DNA of 9,133 nucleotides, taken from positions 1 through 9,133 of the forward strand of contig JASHWL010000217.1 of assembly GCA_030044105.1 (NCBI GenBank), in the 5' to 3' direction. Positions within the stretch are counted from its first letter, which is position 1, and the number at the start of each line of letters is the position of its first letter. The translations under genes were made by a program, and so were the position numbers. This stretch comes from Thermoplasmata archaeon. Its GTDB lineage: Archaea; Thermoplasmatota; Thermoplasmata; Lutacidiplasmatales; UBA184. Below the pieces are notes generated by a model. It was not told where the DNA came from. It worked only from the letters and a program-made list of their open reading frames with translations, and did no database searches. Positions 1-4,254 of this stretch are shown piece by piece.

Positions 1-566
1 ACCGCGCCGGGCCAGGCGAGGAACACGACCGTGGTCGCGGCCGTGTCGCCCGACCACTCGCGCGCGAGGGCGCGCGCCAGGTCCGGCACCGAGCGGTCGG
101 CCTCGGCCCGATCGGCGAACGCCGCGCGGAAGCGGCGCGCCGCCCAGAGACCGCCCGCCTCCCCGCGCACCCAGAACGTCTGGGCGGCCACCCAGCCGTG
201 GGGTCCGGCCGGGGTCGCGGCGCGGGGAGGGAAGAGGGGCGTCGGCTCCGCCGGATCCGGCGGACCCCCTTCTCCGGTCACGACGACGCCCACCCGGTCG
301 ACGACGAGCGGGGGCGGCGCCGGAGCCGGTCCCACGGGTCCGACCTCGACGGGTTCGAACTGTCCCGGGTTCGCGCGCAGCACGGCGCGTGCCACGCCGG
401 CGGGGCGCACGGTCACCCAGGGGATCGGGTCGGCGCCGACGGACTCGAAGACGGCGCCGGCGGGCGGCGCGGCGGCGGCGAGCTCGTGCGCGAGCGCCCG
501 ATAGAGCAGCCGACGCACGCGGTAGGGCGCCGCGCAGCGGAGGCGGAGGAGATCAGTCGACGGCAC
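1..566 (-). CDS. Hypothetical protein, C-terminus cut by the window edge
   Basis: I do not recognise this protein. An open frame runs from a GTG at 566 to the left edge, giving 188 residues with no stop. The start is supported by GGAGG at 573-577, six bases upstream. It lies inside the 3' end of the preceding gene (14-bp overlap), so translational coupling is likely. The N-terminus (PYRVRRLLYRALAHELAA, about residues 13-30) looks helical. A Pro/Val-rich middle follows, then a segment with several Trp (HGWVAAQTFWVRGEAGGLWAARRF) and a helical Arg/Ala/Asp-rich stretch. I see no signal peptide, membrane helix or Cys motif. The protein has a single Cys, near residue 11. Codon use is that of a high-GC gene (third positions mostly G or C), which supports real coding. 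Function is unknown and may be linked to its overlapping partner. Confidence 0.7.
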   Translation of the reverse strand, partial: MPSTDLLRLRCAAPYRVRRLLYRALAHELAAAAPPAGAVFESVGADPIPWVTVRPAGVARAVLRANPGQFEPVEVGPVGPAPAPPPLVVDRVGVVVTGEGGPPDPAEPTPLFPPRAATPAGPHGWVAAQTFWVRGEAGGLWAARRFRAAFADRAEADRSVPDLARALAREWSGDTAATTVVFLAWPGA

Positions 567-876
567 GGTGCGCCTCCGCGCGGGCCCGGGCGTCGAGCCG
601 GTCGATCTCGGCGAGCAGATCGGTCAGGCCGCTGGACCGGGCGTACGCGCGCAGGACGGGCGTGCCGAGCGCGCGGGTCACCGCGCGATCGACCTCCCAG
701 AGGCGCACCACCCAGATCGTCCGGCCGTCCGGGAACAGGTACAGCCGGGCGCGGGGGCAGTACGGTCCGGCGATCGGGAGTCGGAGCTCTCCGATGCGGC
801 GGACCCGGCGGCGAGTTCGGCGGGGAATCGGTTGGGAGGCGTTGCGGTCGATGCCGTAGGCATCCACGTGGTTCAC
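553..876 (-). CDS. Small hypothetical protein, 107 aa
   Basis: I do not recognise this protein. The chosen start is GTG at 876, with GGGAGGG at 880-886 just upstream; an in-frame GTG at 867 is an alternative. The frame stays open further upstream, but that part reads like non-coding, Arg/Pro-rich translation. Features: a strongly basic patch (RRTRRRVRRIG, about residues 19-29), a strand-rich middle (ARLYLFPDGRTIWVVRLWEVDRA, about 43-65 in part), and a C-terminal amphipathic helix (SGLTDLLAEIDRLDARARAEAH, about 82-103 in part). The basic patch could bind nucleic acid, but this is a guess. It is probably cytoplasmic, with no membrane segment. The stop codon is overlapped by 14 bp by the next gene's GTG start, so the two are probably one transcript and functionally linked. 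It is the first gene of that unit, behind a hairpin-rich leader. Confidence 0.65.
   Translation of the reverse strand: MNHVDAYGIDRNASQPIPRRTRRRVRRIGELRLPIAGPYCPRARLYLFPDGRTIWVVRLWEVDRAVTRALGTPVLRAYARSSGLTDLLAEIDRLDARARAEAHRAVD
573..577 (-). promoter_or_regulatory. Shine-Dalgarno for the GTG start at 566
   Basis: GGAGG on the minus strand, six bases before GTG 566, embedded in the coding sequence of the upstream gene. It supports reinitiation or coupled translation of the overlapping pair. Confidence 0.55.
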
Positions 877-879
877 GAA

Positions 880-886
880 CCCTCCC
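880..886 (-). promoter_or_regulatory. Shine-Dalgarno that fixes the GTG start at 876
   Basis: GGGAGGG on the minus strand, with its GGAGG core four bases from the GTG at 876. It is the reason for choosing that start over the longer open frame that begins near 942. Confidence 0.5.
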
Positions 887-924
887 GCCGTCGCGGAGCC
901 GCGCGTCGGCGGGCTTCGGGGGGC

Positions 925-994
925 GTGCGACGGGCGTCGCACCGGGGTCGGCGACCGCTCCCGAGCGGCTCGGTCCGCGGTCGGACCACCGCGG
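925..994 (-). other. Cluster of three GC-rich hairpins in the leader of the minus-strand pair
   Basis: Perfect inverted repeats: GTGCGAC at 925-931 with GTCGCAC at 936-942 (7 bp, 4-nt loop); CCGCT at 955-959 with AGCGG at 964-968 (5 bp, 4-nt loop); then two competing pairings, GGTCCG 972-977 with CGGACC 982-987, or CCGCGGT 975-981 with ACCGCGG 988-994. They lie 49-118 nt upstream of the GTG at 876, so they could form a structured 5' leader or operator sites. Short GC dyads arise easily by chance at this composition, so confidence is limited. Confidence 0.35.
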
Positions 995-1105
995 AGGCTC
1001 GGGAAGCAGTGGTCCGGCGGGGGCCGGGAAGGCGCTGACGCGACGGGGCCCGTTCGTCCCGCGGACGCTCGGCGGTGCCGGCCGGGCGTACGCTAGGGGC
1101 GGGCG

Positions 1106-1134
1106 GCCCGGAAGGACCCGTGCTCCTTCGGGGC
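1106..1134. other. Imperfect hairpin
   Basis: The arms 1106-1116 and 1124-1134 pair with one mismatch (G1110 against G1130) around a 7-nt loop. The left arm and loop contain GGAAGGACCC, the same ten bases found in the arm of the larger hairpin at 1838-1903. No U-rich tract follows on either strand, so it is not a typical terminator. Confidence 0.3.
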
Positions 1135-1154
1135 GGCGCGACGCGTCAGACGGT

Positions 1155-1234
1155 GGGGGCCGGGGCGGCGGCGGGCGGTCTCGAGGGGCCGGGTCGGCCG
1201 GAGACGCGGGCCGGGGCAGGGGCCCAGGTTCGGG
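1155..1234 (+). other. G-run cluster with G-quadruplex potential
   Basis: Runs of three or more G occur at 1155-1159, 1162-1165, 1173-1175, 1185-1188, 1191-1193, 1208-1210, 1213-1216, 1219-1222 and 1232-1234, nine runs in 80 bases. Linkers range from 2 to 14 nt, so several four-run combinations are possible, although some loops exceed the usual 7-nt limit. The runs are on the plus strand. Confidence 0.35.
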
Positions 1235-1386
1235 TCAGGCGAGCGTCCGGGTCGGTCGAGGTCGTTCCGGGGACGAAGATCGAGGGCGCGACCGAGGACC
1301 GTTCGGGGGACGAGTCGCCTCGCATGTTCGGCGCCCGATCGGCCGAGGGGCGGTCAGGCGTGCGCCGTGCGTGAACGATGAACGGT

Positions 1387-1405
1387 GCGGACCGTGCCGG
1401 TCCGC
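1387..1405. promoter_or_regulatory. 7-bp dyad upstream of the zinc-ribbon gene, candidate operator
   Basis: GCGGACC at 1387-1393 is the exact reverse complement of GGTCCGC at 1399-1405, around a 5-bp centre. An overlapping alternative pairs ACGGT 1382-1386 with ACCGT 1391-1395. It sits immediately upstream of the most AT-rich bases in the region (GGATAATCTC, 1411-1420), where a regulator would block or recruit transcription of the gene at 1461. Confidence 0.3.
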
Positions 1406-1410
1406 GACCG

Positions 1411-1440
1411 GGATAATCTCATGGCCCACCGGGCGATTAC
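1411..1440 (+). promoter_or_regulatory. Candidate promoter of the zinc-ribbon gene
   Basis: Two AT-rich elements stand out from the GC-rich background: ATAATC near 1413-1418 and GATTAC at 1435-1440. The second is centred about 24 bp before the ATG at 1461, which would suit a leaderless archaeal transcript; the first would leave a leader of roughly 20 nt. Neither is a strong TATA box. Confidence 0.3.
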
Positions 1441-1460
1441 CGGAAGTCGGCCCGTTCCCC

Positions 1461-1802
1461 ATGGGGACCTCCAGCCCGGTTCCGCAACCCCCGCGCGCCC
1501 GCCCGGGACTCGGCGTGATGCTGATCGTGATTGGCGCGCTCCTCGCCGCACCGTGGGCGGCCGTGACCGGTCTCTGCGCGGCCACGGTCTCGGGGACGTG
1601 CTGGCCGAGCCCGACCGCCCAGGTCGCGGAGTTCGTCGGCGGGCTGGGGCTCGCGGTCGCGATCCTGGGACCGCTGTTGGTGTTCACGCGCTGGCAGTAC
1701 GCGCGCCGGCGCGGGTTCTGCCCGTTCTGCGGCGACGACACGGGCGGCGCGGTGAAATTCTGCGGTCGCTGCGGGCGCCGGCTGTCGGCGTGGTCGGCCT
1801 GA
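1461..1802 (+). CDS. Small membrane protein with two TM helices and a C-terminal zinc ribbon, 113 aa
   Basis: The ATG at 1461 gives a short Pro/Ser-rich N-terminus, a hydrophobic helix at about residues 18-40 (begins GVMLIVIGALLAAPW), a loop with two Cys (39 and 47), a second helix at about 57-76 (GGLGLAVAILGPLLVF), and a basic cytoplasmic-type stretch RWQYARRR. A zinc ribbon then follows with Cys87-x2-Cys90 and Cys101-x2-Cys104 (CPFCG and CGRCG). Zinc ribbons of this kind are common at the ends of small membrane proteins in archaea and bacteria; a specific role cannot be assigned. The positive-inside rule suggests the ribbon faces the cytoplasm. The frame is open far upstream, but that part is low-complexity and was not included. 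The start has no clear Shine-Dalgarno, consistent with a leaderless message. It is convergent with the HxlR regulator. Confidence 0.75.
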   Translation: MGTSSPVPQPPRARPGLGVMLIVIGALLAAPWAAVTGLCAATVSGTCWPSPTAQVAEFVGGLGLAVAILGPLLVFTRWQYARRRGFCPFCGDDTGGAVKFCGRCGRRLSAWSA

Positions 1803-1837
1803 GCATCGCACGCTCCCGCTCCTCCAGAAGGATTGGT

Positions 1838-1903
1838 GGAAGGACCCCTCGCACGCCCAGGGCACGGTGCTGCCCTCTGGGGGCGATGTGAAGGGGTCCT
1901 TCC
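1838..1903. ncRNA. Long near-continuous hairpin in a convergent intergenic region
   Basis: GGAAGGACCCCT at 1838-1849 is the exact reverse complement of 1892-1903. Inside it, 1850-1853 pairs with 1887-1890 (one G-U), CGCCC 1854-1858 pairs with GGGCG 1881-1885, and AGGGCA 1859-1864 pairs with TGCCCT 1871-1876 around the loop CGGTGC. In total 27 base pairs form, with only three bulges, all on the 3' side (A1891, A1886, and CTGG 1877-1880). It lies between the 3' ends of the zinc-ribbon gene and the HxlR gene. There is no U-tract on either side, so a simple terminator is not supported. A small RNA, a processing signal or a palindromic mobile remnant are all possible; the type label is provisional. 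Confidence 0.45.
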
Positions 1904-1955
1904 GGGGGTTGGTTGCAGAGACGCGATGCGGTTCCGCGCTATTTGAGGCGGGAAC

Positions 1956-1977
1956 GGGGAGGCCGCGGAACGGCCCC
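1956..1977 (-). terminator. Candidate hairpin 3' of the HxlR gene
   Basis: Downstream of the HxlR stop (TGA at 1992-1994), the minus strand folds as a stem pairing 1971-1975 with 1961-1965 and 1976-1977 with 1958-1959. One A-T position (1960) is bulged and the loop is 5 nt. No U-run follows, so this is only a weak terminator candidate. Confidence 0.2.
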
Positions 1978-1991
1978 GTCACTCCGGCGTT

Positions 1992-2486
1992 TCAGCGGGC
2001 CCGTGGGGCGTCGGCGTCCGCCGGTACGATGCGGGGGAGCTCTCCCTGGATCGCCGGCGTACGTCGGGCGGCGGCACGGCTCGTGGCGTTCTGTCGCGGC
2101 AGGAGCCAGCGCTCGCCCCAGGCGCGGAGCTCGCGCGCCGCGGGGGCCAGACCGAGCCCCATCTCGGTGAGCGAATAGACGACCGAGAACGGCCGCGTGC
2201 TCACGACCGTCCGCTGGACCACGCCCTGCGACTCGAGGAACTTCAGGGTCGCGCTCAGCGTCTTCGCGTTGAGCCGCGGGTTCGACTTCAGGATCTCGCT
2301 GAACCGCTGCGGTCCGTCGAGCAGCCGGTGCACGATCGCGAGCCGCCACTCGGTGCCGATGACCCCGACCGCCGCGAGGACCGGGCACAGGCTCCGGCCG
2401 TCGGCGGAGTCGCACCCGTCCCGCTCCTCGGAGGGACCGACGATCGGGCGACGGGCATGGGAGGTCTCGATCGGCATCGCGTTCAC
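1992..2486 (-). CDS. HxlR-family winged-helix transcriptional regulator
   Basis: A 164-residue protein when started at GTG 2486; an in-frame ATG at 2477 is the alternative. It fits the HxlR (PF01638) pattern: Cys34-Pro with IGTEWRLAIVHRLLDGPQRFSEI at about 43-65, the recognition-helix region NAKTLSATLKFLESQGVV at about 73-90, then the wing with RPFSVVYSLTEMG (98-110) and a C-terminal helix RELRAWGERW (118-127). HxlR proteins are dimeric DNA-binding regulators, often sensing electrophiles or oxidants through the conserved N-terminal Cys. Cys34 is in that position, and there is a further Cys25. A tail of about 35 residues after the wing is Arg/Ala/Pro-rich and may be disordered. A TATA-like box lies about 25 bp before GTG 2486. 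The gene is divergent from the membrane-anchored protein at 2632, which may be a target, and is probably autoregulated. Confidence 0.9.
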   Translation of the reverse strand: MNAMPIETSHARRPIVGPSEERDGCDSADGRSLCPVLAAVGVIGTEWRLAIVHRLLDGPQRFSEILKSNPRLNAKTLSATLKFLESQGVVQRTVVSTRPFSVVYSLTEMGLGLAPAARELRAWGERWLLPRQNATSRAAARRTPAIQGELPRIVPADADAPRAR

Positions 2487-2506
2487 CCTCGACAGGCCCG
2501 GCGAGG

Positions 2507-2514
2507 ATTAAATA
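2507..2514 (-). promoter_or_regulatory. TATA box of the HxlR gene
   Basis: TATTTAAT on the minus strand is the clearest AT-rich element in the window. Its centre is about 25 bp upstream of GTG 2486 and 33 bp upstream of ATG 2477. That spacing predicts transcription starting at or a few bases from the GTG, so a leaderless or very short-leader message. Confidence 0.55.
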
Positions 2515-2547
2515 GTTACGGTATGAAAGTAGGTGAACATCAGTAAT
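2515..2547. promoter_or_regulatory. AT-rich island with dyad elements, candidate HxlR operator
   Basis: Adjacent to the TATA box is an island of low GC containing TTAC (2516-2519) and GTAA (2543-2546), an inner TAC (2517-2519) facing GTA (2529-2531), and a near direct repeat GGTATGAA then GGTGAACA. The arms are short and imperfect. Position upstream of an HxlR gene makes an autoregulatory site plausible. Confidence 0.3.
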
Positions 2548-2574
2548 CGAGTCGCGGAACCGGCCCGGGAGCGG

Positions 2575-2588
2575 GCGCGGGCCCGCGC
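2575..2588. repeat. Perfect 14-bp palindrome upstream of the membrane-anchored protein
   Basis: GCGCGGGCCCGCGC is its own reverse complement. It ends 43 bp before the GTG at 2632 and 10 bp before the TTAA at 2599-2602, the expected place for a regulator acting on that promoter. Composition alone could produce it. Confidence 0.3.
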
Positions 2589-2596
2589 GCGATGAC

Positions 2597-2604
2597 CTTA
2601 ACCG
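2597..2604 (+). promoter_or_regulatory. Weak TATA-like element of the gene at 2632
   Basis: CTTAACCG with TTAA at 2599-2602 is centred about 31 bp before the GTG start, close to the spacing for a leaderless or short-leader archaeal message. No Shine-Dalgarno is seen at this start. Confidence 0.3.
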
Positions 2605-2631
2605 GCCGGGGTCGATGCCGGCCCCACGGCC

Positions 2632-3567
2632 GTGTCCGCACCGCGCTCCGCGGCGGCCCCGCCCCCGGATCCGGGAACGCCGGCGCCGTCGTACTACTAC
2701 GAGCCGCCCTCGTCGCGCCCGCGAAGGTCGCGGGCGCCCCTCTACGCCGGGGTCGTCGCCGTCGTGATCGCGCTGATCGTCGTGTTCGCGTTCGTGTTCC
2801 CGGGGCTCGGGCCGTCGGCGCCCTCGATCCCGAGCGGGGCGATCACCTACGGCCAGGCGGCGCCGGGGTCGAACTACTCGGTCCGCTCCTTCGCGGGGAC
2901 GACGAACTGGTCGCTGCTGTTCGCGGTCGGGATCGACTCTCCGACCGCCGTGACCACCTCCCTCGCCCTCGGGGAGCTGGGCCTCACGAACTGCACGTTC
3001 GCTCCGGCCGGGGGAGGCGCGACGAACCTCACCGTGCCGGCCTTCGCCGGGAACGTGACGTCGGGCACCGCGCCGTTCTGGGAGTTCGCGTACCGGAACG
3101 TATCGGGCGCGATCGCGCTGGCCCTCGTGGCGAACGGCCGCGCGACGACCCTCGGCCTCCTCGAGACCCCCGTCTGCACGGCGATCTTCGCGATCGTGGC
3201 CCCGATCCCGGCCCGCGTGCTCGACAGCCCCGACGCCGGCGCGTCCGTGGCCACCGGAGCGAGCGGCTTCCTCGCGGCCCATCCGAACGCCTCCGCGCTC
3301 TATGGGCTCATCGGCGGCGTCCGCTCCGTCTTCCGTTCGGTGGGTTCGGAGTGGTTCGTTCAGTTCTCGACCTGCTCGCTCGCGTCGACCGCCGCCGGCA
3401 CCGGGGCGCAGTACAACGCCACGATCAACGCGACCGTGGGCACGGTGTACTACGCGCACGCCACGGCTTCGATGGCGTGCGGCGGGGACCCGCCGGGCGC
3501 GATCGGCCCGACGGGAGCGGCCGGACCGGTCGCTGCGCGCGCCGGCCCGCGGACGTCCGCGGCCTGA
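2632..3567 (+). CDS. N-terminally anchored extracytoplasmic protein with many N-glycosylation sequons, 311 aa
   Basis: I do not recognise a family. The GTG at 2632 begins a cytoplasmic tail rich in Pro/Ser with YYYE, followed by a basic stretch RPRRSR (about 29-34) and one hydrophobic helix at about 37-57 (begins LYAGVVAVVIALIVVFAFVF). The remaining 250 residues should be outside the cell. They carry nine N-x-S/T sequons (N81, 92, 120, 132, 141, 156, 219, 262, 266) and four Cys (121, 182, 248, 283), enough for two disulfides. Sequence beyond about 285 is low complexity with four Gly-x-y triplets. High sequon density and a helix directly after Arg residues are typical of archaeal surface proteins. 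It is divergent from the HxlR gene and followed, 76 bp later, by the gene at 3644. Confidence 0.8.
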   Translation: MSAPRSAAAPPPDPGTPAPSYYYEPPSSRPRRSRAPLYAGVVAVVIALIVVFAFVFPGLGPSAPSIPSGAITYGQAAPGSNYSVRSFAGTTNWSLLFAVGIDSPTAVTTSLALGELGLTNCTFAPAGGGATNLTVPAFAGNVTSGTAPFWEFAYRNVSGAIALALVANGRATTLGLLETPVCTAIFAIVAPIPARVLDSPDAGASVATGASGFLAAHPNASALYGLIGGVRSVFRSVGSEWFVQFSTCSLASTAAGTGAQYNATINATVGTVYYAHATASMACGGDPPGAIGPTGAAGPVAARAGPRTSAA

Positions 3568-3611
3568 CGCGCGGGTCCCCGTCCGGCGCCGCATCTTCGA
3601 CCGGCCCCCGC

Positions 3612-3620
3612 ATCCTTTTC
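3612..3620 (+). promoter_or_regulatory. Weak AT-rich element before the gene at 3644
   Basis: ATCCTTTTC is the only T-rich patch in the 76-bp gap and is centred about 28 bp before the GTG at 3644. The spacing suits a leaderless archaeal promoter, so the gene may be transcribed separately from the one at 2632. Confidence 0.3.
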
Positions 3621-3643
3621 CGCGCCGTGGCTCGTCGGGCGGC

Positions 3644-4249
3644 GTGGCGCTCCCGCGGCGCGAGGTCGAGCTCACCGTCGAACGGCCGATCGATCCGGCC
3701 CAGCCGGGCGCCGGCTCGGTCCGCCTCTCCGCGCGCTTCGAAGCCGACCAAAGCAGCGGGACGCCGTCGCACGCGGAGCTCTCCGAGGCCTTGGAGCGGC
3801 TGCGCGCGGACCTCGACGCGCTCCTGGGACCCCCGATCGCGGCGGTCCCGGCGGCCCGGCCGGACCGCGAGCTGCCCGAGCTCATCGAGACGTATCGCCC
3901 CCGCACCCGGTCCCTCGTCGATGCGCTGCGCGACGACGGGGAGCTCTCGTCCGTCGAGCACGAGCGCCTGGTGGCCTACCTCGGCGGGCTGGGCGTCGCG
4001 CCCGCCCCGATCGCCGCGCCGTCGGTCGAGCCGACGTTCGACCGGCCGATCGCGGCCGTCCCGATCGCCGCCGACCGGTCGCCCGAGAGGTCGCGGCCGG
4101 TGCCGGAGCTGCTCGAGCGCTACCAGATCTCCTCGCTGAAGCAGGCCGGCGCGGTGCGGGCCCGGCGCGAGATCTCGTTCGACGAGTACATGGCGCTCAA
4201 GCGCCACTTCCAGCGCGAGGAGATCGACTCGCCGCGGGACACCGGCTGA
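3644..4249 (+). CDS. Soluble protein with an internal duplication, SHOCT-like, 201 aa
   Basis: The chosen start is GTG 3644, the only good start close to where sensible sequence begins; the frame is open further upstream but antisense-like. Residues 1-35 look like short beta strands (VELTVERP, GSVRLSARF), followed by an amphipathic helix (HAELSEALERLRADLDALL, 43-61). After that, a unit is repeated: PIAAVP (64-69 and 135-140), then PELIETY at 78-84 and PELLERY at 154-160, each followed exactly 16 residues later by E-[LI]-S-x2-E-x3-L (100-109 and 176-185). The second copy resembles SHOCT, a short helical pair usually found at protein C-termini (inference). No membrane segment or Cys is present. 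It is followed five bases later by the HAD gene, so the two are probably one operon. Confidence 0.75.
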   Translation: MALPRREVELTVERPIDPAQPGAGSVRLSARFEADQSSGTPSHAELSEALERLRADLDALLGPPIAAVPAARPDRELPELIETYRPRTRSLVDALRDDGELSSVEHERLVAYLGGLGVAPAPIAAPSVEPTFDRPIAAVPIAADRSPERSRPVPELLERYQISSLKQAGAVRARREISFDEYMALKRHFQREEIDSPRDTG

Positions 4250-4254
4250 CCGCG

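Larger units (their letters stand above)
877..1460. other. Gene-free 584-bp divergent intergenic region
   Basis: No convincing gene on either strand. Long open frames cross it, but their translations are low-complexity Arg/Gly/Pro/Ala with no domain, as expected when stop codons are rare at very high GC. The plus strand is markedly G-rich between about 1020 and 1350. The region contains three short hairpins near 925-994, an imperfect hairpin at 1106-1134, a cluster of G-runs at 1155-1234, a near-repeat (13 bp, 12 matches) at 1264-1276 and 1301-1313, and a 7-bp dyad at 1387-1405. It separates the minus-strand pair starting at 876 from the plus-strand zinc-ribbon gene at 1461, so it should hold promoters for both. 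No strong TATA box is visible for the minus-strand unit. Confidence 0.55.

Noticed and set aside
1233..1360. Direct repeats GGTCAGGCG (1233 and 1352) and GTTC[CG]GGGGACGA (1264 and 1301) as an array
   Set aside because: Only two copies each, different spacings, and expected at some rate in such G-rich DNA; not a CRISPR or iteron array.
198..1460. Long open frame upstream of, and in frame with, the zinc-ribbon gene
   Set aside because: Its translation is low-complexity Arg/Gly/Pro with no domain, and it runs antisense to the two minus-strand genes at 1-876; rare stops at high GC explain it.
1838..1903. Bidirectional intrinsic terminator
   Set aside because: No T-rich stretch follows the stem on either strand, and the stem is far longer than usual terminators.
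3484..3525. Collagen-like domain at the end of the surface protein
   Set aside because: Only four Gly-x-y triplets are present, too few to form a triple helix.
1939..3906. 655-residue open frame on the minus strand
   Set aside because: It is antisense or out of frame to the HxlR gene, the surface protein and part of the gene at 3644, all of which have recognisable features; the translation is Arg-rich low complexity.
2592..4139. 515-residue open frame on the plus strand
   Set aside because: It lies out of frame over the surface protein and the gene at 3644, is Arg/Pro-rich and has no membrane helix or motif.
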